A stretch of DNA of 64,000 nucleotides from contig NC_080572.1 of the NCBI RefSeq assembly GCF_030247185.1, forward strand, positions 180,138,866 through 180,202,865, in the 5' to 3' direction. The notes beneath the pieces are model-generated. The model ran no database searches. It had not been told where the DNA came from and saw only the letters and a program-made list of their open reading frames with translations. This document shows, piece after piece, positions 1 through 11,284 of this stretch. Position numbers and translations under genes: made by a program. The stretch is from Malaya genurostris (Eukaryota > Arthropoda > Insecta > Diptera > Culicidae). Within the stretch, counting starts at the first letter, position 1. Each line of letters starts with the position of its first letter.

Positions 1-648
1 GACTTGAGTGTCCGCCCTTGTCTGGTCTCTTATCACTAGTAGGACTAAACAAATCAATATTATTTTTAATAAATTATTTTCAATCAATGTCAATACTAGA
101 CATTTCGACAACGCTATTGATGATGAATGATCGTGTGCATTTAAATGGGAATGACGTATTGACGAAGGATTGACAATACTGAATATTGACTACAATATTA
201 TTGTCTCGTGTAAGGTTTATTGCTGTCAATACCACTTCAATATATCAATCAATTGGCATAGACTGTTCTTTCCTCAACTTCAGAGAAAATCAAACGTTTC
301 AAACCATTTCGGAACAAAAAAAATTGGGAAAATCTCATTCCTTTCAACATCACTGTAGTGACATGTTTATGAATGAATATTTTCACGATTAACAGCCATG
401 CAGTGATTTTCGCTAAAACAGGATGATATTTAGATGTCGGAAGCTCAATACGCAATAGCAAAAAGCTATGCAAATACAACGAAAAACAAATTTTTTGATT
501 ATAGAAACAATATACTGTCTTAATTCCATGGTTGATTAACTCTTCGTCATCTTCACCATGAATAGAATTGTCAAAATGTAGAGTATTGGCAATAAAATCG
601 CCTCATGTGAGAATCACTAATCATTTTAATTGAAAATAATCTTTATTC
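1..648. other. AT-rich sequence without recognisable gene
   Basis: Only short open frames occur here, and none resembles a known protein. No repeat shared with the rest of the window was recognised. Treated as unannotated intergenic or intronic DNA. Confidence 0.6.
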
Positions 649-654
649 GTGTGT

Positions 655-850
655 TCTACTAGTGTCAAGAGACCAGAAAAGAGCGAACACTCTAGTCAGC
701 ACACGAGCCGGCTCACGAGCCACTACACGAGCCATCATACGAGTGATTTGTGTAGCTCCACTAGTGACGAGAGACAATACAAGAGCGGACTCTCAAGTCA
801 ACACACGAGCCAGCAAACGAGTCGACTCACAAGCTGGTTCTATGAAGCGC
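655..850. repeat. 101-bp imperfect tandem dimer rich in ACGAGY words
   Basis: Two imperfect copies start at about 658 (ACTAGTGTCAAGAGAC) and 759 (ACTAGTGACGAGAGAC), a spacing of 101 bp. Each contains a run of cACGAGc/tACGAGt words every 10-12 bases. One 119-codon frame (649-1008) translates this into a Ser/Thr/His-rich pattern with recurrent QHTS. That pattern follows from the DNA repeat, so I do not call a gene. Confidence 0.65.
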
Positions 851-1864
851 ACGACTCTCGATCTAGTATAGCAACACCGCACTCGAGCGTGTGCTTCAGA
901 CTTCGTGTGCGTGTTTTCTGTAAGTTAGCGTGTTTCATAATTGAACGAGCCACGAGCTCTAACGATGCGGCTCTCTTTTCTTGCAAGCACATATTTAATT
1001 TTATGTAACCCATTCGTCTTTCCGGAGATGAAGTTCAACCGATTTTTTTGCTTACTAAACAAACGAGGGGGAGAGGGATACAAAATTCTTATTTTGCCCC
1101 GGGCGTCAAATTTCCTCGGTATGCTACTGCGTATAAGAGCAGCAGAATACTGGTAAGATCGTTCCGTTGAGATATTTCACATTTTTCTTATTTACAATGT
1201 CTTATTATATTTTTCCTTACTAAAAATTGGGCTAGACTTACCTTCGTCAATTGTTCGGGAAACGTTTAATCTATTTTTGTTCGGATTAAACACTAATTTT
1301 TGAACGCTCGCATGAAGTTTATAGTCGTGCTGATATTTTGTTTGCGACCATGTTTAGCTAGGACATATGTAAATATAGTTTAGACTGCGAGCAAGATCCC
1401 TTAAGTATTTTATTATTTTGAAGAGGGAATCGATTTCAGAAATCTCAATTTTTTTCTAAGTCTCAGAGTCGAGATTTAAAAAAGTACTGGTGTGTAATGT
1501 CAGAGACATAACTGGATGTCGTGAATACGAATAAAAATGACACGATTTCTTTATTGTGGAACTTTCTCCCTTTTCACTACTAGAATTTTAAACGATTTTT
1601 GACATCGATGATCGCATTTCGGATTTGCATATTTCATTGAAAGAAACTATCAAGATGCTGTACAGGATTGATTTCTGCCTTTTAGAAGAACCAAATTTTG
1701 GAATTCTCTGCGGTATTATGCACAGTTAAGAACATTTTACTCGAGCGATCTTCGCACAACGAAAAGTGCATGAAGCAAATCAAATTATTTCGGATTTTCT
1801 CTAAACTGATGATTTTTACCTTCGATTTGCACAGAAGTAATCTCAATAGTTCTTTAGATAACAT

Positions 1865-2110
1865 TCATATAATGTTGTCCACTTTGCGTTTTCTTTCTCT
1901 CCAATGCAAACGACCAGTAGCTCTGCTGTCTGACGCAATCGCTCTTGTTCGAATTGAAACTAGCTTTGCGAAAAAAAACCACAACACATCCGCTCGCAGT
2001 GCCAAATGATACCAAACTGGTTTAATGCATCTTCTAGCCTTGACCTTGACGCCAGAAGGTGCGCTCTCCGATGCCGCTGCTTGAATGTGTCTTCTCGTCC
2101 TGACATATGC
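1865..2110 (-). pseudogene. Decayed histone H3-like coding remnant in copy A
   Basis: Read on the minus strand, short blocks occur in the same order as in H3. They are: AGAGCGCACCTTCTGG (the KSAP tail region), GGCACTGCGAGCG (the VALRE region), CGCAAAGCTAGTTTC with GAGCGATTGCGTCAG (RKLPFQ and REIAQ), CTGGTCGTTTGCATT (YLVGLF), and AAACG with CAACATTAT (KRVTIM). Many indels separate the blocks and the frame is broken, so no histone can be made. The assignment rests on collinear order and on similarity to copy B. It was made by eye against remembered histone codons, and a nucleotide search could overturn it. Confidence 0.55.
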
Positions 2111-2158
2111 TTGGATGGAAGGACAAGAAGAAATGATTGATTTTCGACCACGGTTCCT

Positions 2159-2168
2159 CTTTTATAAC
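2159..2168 (-). promoter_or_regulatory. TATA box of the histone-like unit in copy A
   Basis: The minus strand reads TTATAAAAGA about 50-60 bp upstream of the first H3-like block. The 90 bp upstream, including TTTTCGCGCAAGGACGACG, is nearly identical in copy B. The conserved part of the family therefore includes a core promoter with its upstream sequence. Confidence 0.6.
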
Positions 2169-2494
2169 GTTCAGTTGAAGATATGTAACTGACTACCTCA
2201 AAATCGTCGTCCTTGCGCGAAAAGCTCAAGCGAAAGTAAAGAGTTTTTCTCGTTGTTTTCAAATTTTGAGAAAACTTTGTTTTTGAGTTGTTTGCGGTTA
2301 TTTCACACTGTTCAAAATATTATCCTAAATTCCTGATCATATTTTTGATGAAATAGTGAAAGAATTATGTTGCTGCCATTAATACAAGTCGGGATGTTCA
2401 CGATTAAGTTCTGTCCTTTCTTCTATATGGCTAATTTTGAAAAGGCGCCTAAAGTAAGTCGTATTCACGACAAAAAAAAATTCTTCCGAGATAA

Positions 2495-2830
2495 CACAAA
2501 ATCTTGGTGTTTCATGTAATTCTAAGACATTTGGCATACAAAAAATCGTTTCCAGATCGAGTCCCAGAGCCGAATTAAATAATAAACAAAATTATCGAAG
2601 ACACTAGATCTCGACGTTTCAGGCAGGTTTATGTAGGCATTTGACATCAAAACATTTTTTTTCGATATTGGAAATCTCAAATTCTAAGACATTTGGTATA
2701 AAAAAATTCTCAGAAAGTTGATTTTTTCAAAAAAAAATTTGTTTAGATGACACTGAATCTCGACGTTTCAAACAATTCTAAGACTTTTGGCCTAAAAAAA
2801 AACTTCTGTTTTGGAAATTTATGCTGATTT
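2495..2830. repeat. Degenerate tandem repeat, roughly 110-bp period
   Basis: The words ATTCTAAGACATTTGG and TCTCGACGTTTCA recur at about 2520, 2612, 2690, 2758 and 2785 with variable spacing. The copies are diverged. No coding potential. Confidence 0.55.
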
Positions 2831-3246
2831 TTCAATTTAGGTGCTTAAGCATTTGAGCACTAACGAAATTAGAGATGACCTTCAAATATTCTGGGCGGGG
2901 GAACTGCAAAACAATTTTATTTAAATTGTGGGCAGGATTAGGAAAATTTTAAACTTCTTAACAATATAATTCACATGTTACATATGGTTTTATTTTTAAA
3001 AATTTTTTCGTTATGAAAAAAAGAAACTAATTTCCGGGTTCCGAATGACGAAAAATAAATGCCACTCTCAGCTCTGGTTGCAAATTATGAGGATGATATC
3101 GACATATATTCAGCGACAAAGTCGGACGAGTAGTTTGGAAATTGTATTCTTTCTTTTATTTCCGTTTTCAGTGAAAAACGTATACAAAGAATTATCGATA
3201 TTCCACCGAAGCATCGAGAATCGATAATGACAGAAAATAATATATA

Positions 3247-3483
3247 CACTGAGGTCTTTTTTATGCGGTTTTTTTGTGCGACTTTTTTATGCGATTTTTC
3301 AGAGTTATGCGGTTTTTTTATGTGAAGTTTCAGAGTTATGCGTTTTTTTTAATGCGAAGTTTCAGAGTTATGCGGTTTTTTTAATGCGAAATTTCAGAGT
3401 TATGCTGCTTTTTTTATGCGAATTTTCAGAGTTATGCGATTTTTTATGCGGTACGTAAATTCGCATAAAAAAAGACTTCAGTG
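3247..3483. mobile_element. TA-flanked MITE with internal ~30-bp repeats, copy 1
   Basis: The element begins CACTGAGGTCTTTTTTATGC and ends GCATAAAAAAAGACTTCAGTG, giving terminal inverted repeats. It is flanked by TA on both sides (3245-3246 and 3484-3485), as expected for a Tc1/mariner-mobilised MITE. The interior is five to six tandem copies of a ~30-bp unit of the form TTTCAGAGTTATGCGG plus T-run plus ATGCGAA. It has no coding capacity. A second copy lies at 10166-10377. Confidence 0.85.
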
Positions 3484-3489
3484 TAATGA

Positions 3490-4135
3490 TTTTTCCTGAT
3501 AGTGCTCGTATCTACAGTAGTTTAGGATTCACAGAAAGAAAAGATGAAACTTACACGACATGTAAACCAATAGTACTATTAAACAGACATCAGTTCAAAC
3601 GAAAATCTGATTTAAAACCATGATTGATGTAAAATTACATTGAAATGCATTTACTTTTTCATTGAACAAGGCTGTATATTTACAAATCGCTTAGTTTTGT
3701 AATGTAACTTTCCATTCAATTACCTGCTCCAAATATGTGCATGAAAATAAATGTAAATTCACAAAATATTTTTATCTGTGTTCTTAAGAGTTCTGAAGAG
3801 GTTCTGTAGTGTAATAACTATGATGAATTCGATCCAACCAGAGCAAAAATAGCATTCTTGGGTAGACTACCGAACAAGTTTTGTTTTGATGAGTAACAAG
3901 CCTAATCAAGCTTGATTTTATGAATACTGATAGAGTAATTGAGTGTTTTGAACCATCTGAATATGACTATTTCAAACATCAAAAAAACCACAAAGCGACA
4001 TTAATGTCTAAAATTCTATGCAAATGCGAATCAAGTGATACCGTAATTTCTTATGTAATTTTTCATGCCACAGAACAGCCTCTGTCCTTACAATAGTGCT
4101 AGCAAAAACACCATCCCGTTGCATGTCAATACAAT
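3490..4135. other. No recognisable feature
   Basis: AT-rich sequence without an ORF or recognisable repeat. Confidence 0.5.
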
Positions 4136-4139
4136 ACAT

Positions 4140-5850
4140 TTTTGATCTTTATCTGCCATTTGTAATTTGTACCACATCGCGATCCGCGCTGATCTGACAT
4201 TGATCGGCTTGAAACCGAACACCCCGAAGGGACCAAAGGCGCACCATTTCTCACACTCGGATTTAGTAGTCCCGGTTTAAGGCGCAGGCCCTGGCTGTGT
4301 GCGTGTGTGTGTATGTGGAGGCGTTCATTCCGAGTAGTCCGTCCGTCCGTCCGTCCTGTCTGTTTTGTTTGGCCTTCTCTCATCCGGAAGACTTTCATCG
4401 CCGGTGTCGTACAAATCGCTCCATCTGATTTCGATGCAGATCAGCACCCTCCCCACTCCATTCCTACACCACTTTTTGAGGTCCATCAGTAACCTTCTTT
4501 GCTTTGCTGGTCGCCACGAGATGTAACTAGCTTATGTTTTGAATAATCATATTCTATTCACCGGGGTTGGGTCTCTGATCAACGGCAGTTCCGACGGTGT
4601 CTGTCCCTCGCACTGTTGCATCAGATTCAGGGTTCGGTGCGACCGGTTGAGTCATAAATTACCCAATCACAACCACGGCGAATTGGACGAGCGCGGAGAG
4701 GATTCGGACCATTTAACAAATCACGATTTTTTTTGGGTTACTATTATAGTTGGAACGCGCTAGTCTGCGGTTCTGTGACGATCGAATCTGGGTCAGTGCA
4801 GTTACTTTCGGAACTGTGTGCGCTGGGTAGAACATAAACACGAGAATTTGTGACGATGGTTAAACCAATAAACTGAGCGGTTTAATGGTGGAGATGATGG
4901 CGATACAATGGCGGCGTGGGTTGGCACAAGTTTTAGTCAGAACAACATGCACTCGGAATAAGTGCTTCATTTTGTCATTGAAATCAAACCCACGAAAAAT
5001 ACCGAAACAAATTGCGACTGCAGCCTGGTATTGTTCTCGCTTGATCCTTGATTCAGTGGGAAAGTGAGCAAGTCCGGTACACACGGATGGATCGAGTAAA
5101 ATCGGATTCTGCTCACTTGTTAGTCCCGGCAGGTCACGAGCCGAGAAAACAATGCACCTTCATTGATGGAGTGCATATGCGACCCCAGCATACAAGTGGT
5201 ATGCGCAATGTTCGAACCGCACCCTACCCGAAACGCGCTGCCACGTTTGTGAATGTTTGCATTCTTGAGTTGTGAATAATGTAGAGCGAATGAAAGACGA
5301 AACAAAAAAAAAATGTAAAACGGTGCATCGAAGCGAGTGCATATCTGCATATGTACTAACAGGCAGCGCAACACAGGTACGTTGCAGAGTAAATACTGAT
5401 GATGCCCACGACATTCAATTACGGCGAATTATGCTATGAATTTATGATTACAATCGCAGCACGGATTGGAATTGAGCGGAACTGGTTGTGGCCGTTGTTG
5501 TCATCAGACTTGGCTTGGTTAGACGGCCTAACGCGAGTGAATCATCGAAAGCGAGCGGGGGCTTGAATGGAGGTTTCCCACTCGAAATGGAAATGTCGAC
5601 GCCTTGTAAGCAACAGTTAATCAAGGGCAATTTTCCTGTAATACGACCTTCGAACGGGCTGGGCACCAATGCTGGTGTGGAGGACGATGTTTTAATGGTA
5701 ATGGTTCAATTATGGCCTACCGATGTTCGCTACAGTATTTATGACGACAAGCGAAGCCCCCTTCGATACATGCGGAGCACGGGAAATGATTGTACACCTA
5801 GTTTAGACACACACTCACACTCTCACAGGAACTTGAAGGATTAATGGATT
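4140..5850. other. GC-richer, repeat-poor island 1
   Basis: GC content rises visibly here compared with flanking DNA, and none of the dispersed repeats found elsewhere in the window occurs. It holds a short GT tract (about 4288-4313) and a run of GTCC units at 4341-4357. A frame at 5488-5844 (118 codons) has no recognisable domain. The most likely content is old unique non-coding DNA, such as intron or regulatory sequence. No exon could be supported. Confidence 0.5.
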
Positions 5851-6379
5851 CAGCTCACAAACCAACAGAGTTGGTGAATGTGGTTTGGAAATATTAATTT
5901 GAGTACTGGGTTCTTCATATAGTTTGAGTACTCTGATTTGACAGTTGAATATTTTCTAGTACGAAGTATTTATACGAATATATTTTTGTTGCAACAGACA
6001 TAGAACTTATACACTGATGAAGGTTGAAAATGTCACACCTAAATATTGGTATCTGTGTCTGTTTCAATCTCGTGACAAAATGGTAAAGAAATAGCATTTA
6101 AGGGAAACAATTTTCTTTTTAAATCGATTTAGTTTATTCCACTAGTTGTTCAAACAAGTAGTTTTTGATTTATACGTGGTTTGTATGTTAGAAAGTATGT
6201 CACGGAAATTAAAATACAGAACGGAACTATACTTTCGTACTTGCGATTCAAATTTTGCATAAAGTTTAGTATGGTAAAACTGATTTCTTCAGAAACCAAA
6301 TCTGGTAAGATTTGCCCAATAAACTCTAAATATTAGTCGTTGATTTTCTTTTTGCATTAAAAATGCCTTACTCTTCAAT

Positions 6380-6790
6380 ACCGGGACCGGGTTTCAATTG
6401 AAAACACAAAACTAGCCGCGTAACCTTTTTCTGTAATAATTTAGAACGTTTATAACTTTATAGAATTCAAATATGACTCGGCTTCGTATTTTATCTTATT
6501 TGTTAGAACATTACCTCAAAAACGTGATTTAGCCCCTAAAATAACTATAATTATTTCATATTTCTGCTTATTTCGCCTAGCCTCACATTGAGAACTGATT
6601 CACATTTCTTGGAAATTAAACTAATATTCAAAAATCAGCTAAAAACACTACTGATATGTTCACTACTCTGTTAATTCATCTTATCGTTGGTTCTACATTC
6701 ATCCTATTAATTAGCGATCGCGATAGCAATCAAAACACTCTCAAACAATATTACACTCTTAGGCTCTAAATGTCAGAATTATTCTTAAAA
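6380..6790 (-). repeat. Dispersed repeat, inverted partner of 55230-55560
   Basis: Segments such as ATTTCATATTTCTGCTTATT and the block around 6766-6800 recur as reverse complements at about 55260-55480, in the same relative order. Diverged, non-coding, probably an old non-autonomous element. Confidence 0.65.
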
Positions 6791-6794
6791 GGGC

Positions 6795-7080
6795 CTAATG
6801 AACAATTCCAGGAATGAGTAGACGAAAAAGGGACACAATCAGAATCGACCTTCTCCGATTTGGATGAAACTATGCACATGGCTTCAGTATGGCAAACCAT
6901 ACGTTTTGAACCGATGGAGAGGTCAATCCGACTCACGACTGATTTTTAAAAAGGGCGTATGTATTTTTGCATTTCACAAAAATTACCTTTTTCAAATCGT
7001 TGTAACTCAGAAACCGTTAGTTGTACAAAAATTGCGTTCAGGAAGAAGTTGTAAGGAATCGATTGGGCACTCTAATTGAT
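6795..7080 (-). repeat. Culicid dispersed repeat, inverted partner of 19320-19600
   Basis: About 280 bp matches the reverse complement of 19320-19600 closely, including the GACCTTCTCC region, TTCAGTATGGCAAACCATA, the AAAAGGGCGTATGTATTTTT motif and the terminal GATTGGGCACTCTA. It has no independent coding capacity. Confidence 0.85.
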
Positions 7081-7202
7081 AAAAAATTTGATGATTTGAA
7101 AAGTTAAGTAGTTGTGAATTGTATCGTTTGTAGAATTCTGTCACCTGTGAAATTCATAATTTTTTTCTGTGTAACTGTGAGAAAACACACGATAGTTTTA
7201 TA

Positions 7203-8012
7203 CCACGTTCACACTACGAGTCAAAACGAGTTTTAACTCTGATTTTATGTTTTAAGCGATATAACATGTTTTTCTTCCGTATTATTCCATATTTAGAAAC
7301 GTCACATTAAAACATGTTTTCCCAAAATAACATGATATAATGATCAGTCAAGCACAACCCTGCTAGCATTTTCCGTCTTTTTTCGACTATGTCAATTGAC
7401 AAGCTTTTATCGAAACAGTTTTCCAACAGAGTTGCCATGACAAAACAGAACAGGAAACTTGTACAACCATGCTTGTTTTTTTTTGTTTAAAGACATCATT
7501 TATTGCTAAAAATATTTATTTCACGTATGGCCAAAGTTTCGAAGCAAATACCCTTCGTTGACGTTGACAACTAACGTGATATAAACATTTAAAACCAACA
7601 AATGGCCAAAAATGACTTTTTAATACGTAGAAGAAAACTTTCTGAGTGAAAAAGTGAAAAAATGGAAGCGATTGACATAATATTTTAACCAATTTTTCCG
7701 AGGCATTGTGAAAGACCATGTTTCTTGAAACCGGAAATGCAATCTTCAATTTTTTCACTCTAGATTTTCCTATGCCGAAGTACTTCAAACTATTCTATGA
7801 GAATTCCGGAGCCCAGTAAAGTTCCACAGTAATTTATCTTCTTAACAAGTGCTTAATATTTGCGACGTAAACATTTTGCAGTTTGTTTATAAACAAACTC
7901 AATAACAAACAATATGTCATGCGTATAACATAATACAAGTGTGAACGGGTAGGTTTTAACTTTATATTACTATTGTTAAAACGTGTTATTTTTTGCAGGT
8001 GTGAACATAGTA
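7203..8012. mobile_element. MITE-like element with CGTTCACAC / GTGTGAACAT ends
   Basis: The left end reads CCACGTTCACACTACGAG and continues into AAAACGAGTTTTAACTC. The right end reads TTAAAACGTGTT followed by GTGTGAACATAG. They form imperfect terminal inverted repeats of about 40 bp, flanked by TA. About 0.8 kb with no transposase. A T-rich interior contains only short frames. Confidence 0.65.
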
Positions 8013-8014
8013 TT

Positions 8015-9600
8015 AGAACCAGTTTGGAATCAATGTGCATTTTAAAAATTATCGGGATATTTGCGGTTCGTTTCGTTTTACATTCAAAATTTTACTGTGA
8101 TATTAATCTGGATTGGCCCTTTTAAAAATATGAAAAAATCAGATGCACAACCTATGAAACACACACACTTAACAGCATTATATTGTCATATATCGGAATG
8201 AGACCAGTACTACTAGATTTACCATAAAGATTATTTCATTAGTATTCAACACGCACTTTCTAGTAATATTCGAAGCCGAAGTGAGTTAGGTGCAGATTTC
8301 CATATCATATTTCCAAAGATGTTTATCGCTCAGCAGGTACAATTATAGAAGTTTTCAATTGAAAAGTGAAAACTGAACATTACTAATTATGAAGTCATCC
8401 AACATTGAATAGTTTTGTAATTATGTAAAATAGTGATCATGTTTTAAAACAAATCAATTCAAAAATATTCGGAAATATGATGAACTGTAAATCTTGAGAA
8501 GATAATGTTTAATAAAATGAAAATTGATATTATTTTTCAATAAAAAAAAAGATCGCTAAAGGATTTAAAACTTTTTTTATGGGAAAATGTGACAAAAACC
8601 TAATTGAACATTTTAAAGCATTTCACAGATTGGTTTAGGTACGTTGAATGATACGATTCATGTTCAAAGTTGTGAGATGGAAAAAGGAACTCAAATGAGA
8701 TAGGGAGCCGTAACCCTAATTTAAGTGTCAATTGATTCGGAAACATATAATATAAATACATATTGCAACGTCGTTTAAGTAATTCAATAATATATCGTTG
8801 AAAAGTCGGTTTGAATTGACCTATGTTCTCACGAGCAAATCACAGCATGCCATAATGATGTCTTCCTCTTTTTTTTAAATAACTATTTATTGGAATATGA
8901 GTTAAAATTAAATTATTATGATTTAAATTAGGTGTTCAGCCACAAGTGGTGACTTTTCAACCCTATTATATACATATGATTTGGTTATTACCATGAGGAC
9001 ATCATTTGCTTCCGCAATTCTGAGATTTTTGTGTAGGGAAAATTCTAAACCTATTTGTATTGTGTAATGGGAAAAAGAAACTTATATACTAACTTACTAA
9101 CTAATACAGAGAGCGAATCGATTCAATTGAAGATTGCTTCGATTTTTGTCGGAATTTGCTTATCATATTATGTGACATTACATCTAATGGTTCTATATTT
9201 GTGAGTCTGTTTTAACTCATTTGTACTAAACCAGGGAGGACGCTTCAAAATCATTTTCAGAATTTTATTGCAAAATGTCATGAAATGTACACAGTCTTTT
9301 TGGCACTTAGAAAAAAATGTATGTAAAAGTATTAAAAATTGTGTTTCACGTTGCTCCTAAGCGTTGCTTTGTCATACAGCGCTCAAAACTCCTACTGATG
9401 GAATAGGGGGAAAAGTCGCTTACACAACAATGACGATATCTCCGTTGAAAATGAACGGATTTTAACAATCTATAGCTTGTTGGATAGCTATTACCATGCG
9501 AAATCTAAGTCTGGAAACATATTCTGTTTTCAAGGTCAAGTGTGGCAGATACTCTCAAAAAACTGAAAATGTTGACATAACTTCGTATAACTCAAAAAGT
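8015..9600. other. No recognisable gene
   Basis: AT-rich. The phrase AGGGAGCCGTAACCCTA near 8702 recurs with one insertion near 55544, so parts are dispersed repeat. Nothing else could be supported. Confidence 0.5.
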
Positions 9601-9619
9601 AAACATCCGATCTCAAAAC

Positions 9620-9850
9620 CATTCAATAGCGTTCTGGGTGACTGGGAGACCTTTCATTTGCGACTAGTTTGATAAAAATCGGTCCAGCCATCTCTGAGAT
9701 CTCGACCTCTTACTTGACAACACACACACACGGACATTTGTTCAGTTCGTCGAGCTGAATCGATTGGTATATGACACTCGGCCCTCCGGGCCTCGGAAAT
9801 TTTTCTGAAGTTTGAGCGAATTCTATACCTATTTTTTATATGTAGAAAAA
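9620..9850 (-). repeat. Culicid dispersed repeat (GTTCGTCGAGCTGA core)
   Basis: Contains GTTCAGTTCGTCGAGCTGAA and CGGCCCTCCGGGCCTCGG next to a CA tract. These are the hallmark blocks of a repeat also present at 16610-17026, 39960-40140, 40500-40760 and 41150-41290. Non-coding. Confidence 0.8.
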
Positions 9851-9857
9851 AGATAAA

Positions 9858-10160
9858 AAGTAACGCATGTAACGCTTCGTAACGCCTTTGATTTACAAAT
9901 ATGTAACGCATGTAACGCTTCGTTACACCTATAACTTACAAAAAAGTAACATTCGTAACGTCTATAACTTACAAAAACGTAACGCATGTAACGCTTTGTA
10001 ACGCGTATAACTTACAAAAACGTATCGCATGTAACACTTCGTAACGTCTATGACTCACAAAAAAGTAACGTATGTAACAATTTGTAACGCTTATAACTCA
10101 CAAAAAAGTAACGCATGTAACGCTTCGTAATGCCTATAACTTACAAAACAGTAACGTTTG
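9858..10160. repeat. 43-bp minisatellite
   Basis: About seven head-to-tail units with consensus words AAAGTAACGCATGTAACGCT, TCGTAACGCC and TATAACTTACAA, period about 43 bp. A partial continuation (AAAAGTAACGCCTCGTAAC) follows at 10400-10425. The array is therefore interrupted by the MITE at 10166-10377. Confidence 0.85.
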
Positions 10161-10165
10161 TTATA

Positions 10166-10377
10166 CACTTCTTTTATGCGATCTTTTTTATGCGGTTTTT
10201 TACGCGACTTTTTTATGCGAATTTTCAGACTTATGCGATTTTTTTTATGCGAAGTTTCAGAGTTATGCGGTTCTTTTATGCAAATTTTCAGAGTTATCAC
10301 ATACGTACGTATGTGATAACTCTGAAAATGGTACGTATCCGTATGGTACGTAAATTCGCATAAAAAGGACTTCAGTG
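10166..10377. mobile_element. TA-flanked MITE, copy 2, inserted in the minisatellite
   Basis: Same family as 3247-3483. It starts CACTTCTTTTATGCG, ends GCATAAAAAGGACTTCAGTG, and is flanked by TA (10164-10165 and 10378-10379). The inner TTTCAGAGTTATGCGG units are present. One unit has become a perfect palindrome (10285-10328). Confidence 0.85.
10285..10328. repeat. Perfect 44-bp palindrome
   Basis: Each arm is 22 bases, starting TTTTCAGAGTTATCACATAC and meeting at a central ACGT. There is no mismatch and no spacer. It consists of the MITE's TTTTCAGAGTTAT unit followed directly by its own inversion. Confidence 0.92.
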
Positions 10378-10621
10378 TACTTCGAACCACATATAACTTC
10401 CTTAAAAGTAACGCCTCGTAACTTCTTTATCGCAAGAATTGAACTCTTATAACGGTCTTTAACATTCATAATTTTTACTTAAAAAATGATTTGTATGATT
10501 TATAATCCTCAGTTTAAGGAAATTATCGTATGCAATGCTGTGTAGCTTCTTTAATTTAACGTAACGCTTTCCATCTCATGATAATATTAATTGAAACGCT
10601 TCGTCAAATGGAACATTTTTC

Positions 10622-10763
10622 CATACGGGTATAGCGTGATGAGTCATAGACCTTTCACGTAACCCGCCTGGGTTCGATTCCATGTAGGGTCCAAAATTTT
10701 TTCTAGCCCGAAGAGGCGAATGAACTTCAGTTTAAAACCTCTATTATCGAAAGAAAAAAAAAT
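10622..10763 (+). mobile_element. tRNA-derived SINE
   Basis: A pol III A-box-like stretch (TAGCGTGATGAGTC, 10632-10645) precedes a canonical B box (GGGTTCGATTCC, 10670-10681). The body AGCCCGAAGAGGCGAATGA leads into TTTAAAACCTCTATTATCGA and an A-rich tail at 10751-10762. This matches the layout of mosquito tRNA-related SINEs, whose AGCCCGAAGAGGCGAA body I recognise. It is non-coding and would depend on LINE machinery to move. Confidence 0.75.
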
Positions 10764-10764
10764 C

Positions 10765-11284
10765 TATAGCACCTTTACTCAGGTGTTGCCTCAAAAACTT
10801 CGTAACGTATATAGCTTCAAAAACTAAACTACTATTAAATGTATTTTATGTATTATTGTTATTGATATTATTTCGTACCCCGTTTGCTTCGTGGGGCCTG
10901 CCGCTGCGTGCTTTATTGGTAATCTAAAGGATCAACAGCTCCATAATATTTCTGAAACTTTTTTTTTCGTTTCTGTTTCTGATTTCGGTATGGGCCATTA
11001 TACGTATCACTGAAGTTATGTCGCTTTTTATGAGATGCCTCTAGATCAACCAGAATTCCATTAGATCATTGGAATACATTTTCGCTCATCTTTGTACTAC
11101 ATCTAAAATTAAACTTCCTCTAATCGAATATCTCTTGACTATCTCAATGGCTGCTGGTGTACTAATCTACGTTAAAAGTGTACTGAACCCAAGACCCTGT
11201 TCGATGGCTCAAGTCAAAAATCACTTTTGCTCTCGTGCATCGTCCCTTGGCAATAACCTCCGGAAAATAATAATGATATGACAA
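10765..11284. other. No recognisable gene
   Basis: AT-rich sequence; short frames only. Confidence 0.5.

Larger units (their letters stand above)
1480..2481 (-). mobile_element. Histone-derived dispersed element, copy A
   Basis: Same family as 14846-16030, in opposite orientation. Its right end lies at 1480-1530 (TAATGTCAGAGACATAACTG followed by GTCGTGAATACGA). Its left end lies at 2420-2481 and, read on the minus strand, begins with a T-run then GTCGTGAATACGACTTAC. Copies A and B align through most of their length, with indels. Between the ends lie a TATA box and blocks collinear with histone H3. About 1.0 kb. Family membership is certain from shared sequence; the mode of mobility is not known. 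Confidence 0.88.

Noticed and set aside
649..1008. 119-codon Ser/Thr/His-rich frame with QHTS repeats
   Set aside because: The pattern follows from the underlying 101-bp DNA repeat, and an overlapping frame is equally open.
5488..5844. 118-codon frame in GC-rich island 1
   Set aside because: No domain, no signal or codon pattern. A minus-strand frame overlaps it; GC-rich unique DNA yields such frames by chance.
9858..10160. CRISPR-like array
   Set aside because: Units are contiguous 43-bp head-to-tail repeats without unique spacers, in eukaryotic DNA.
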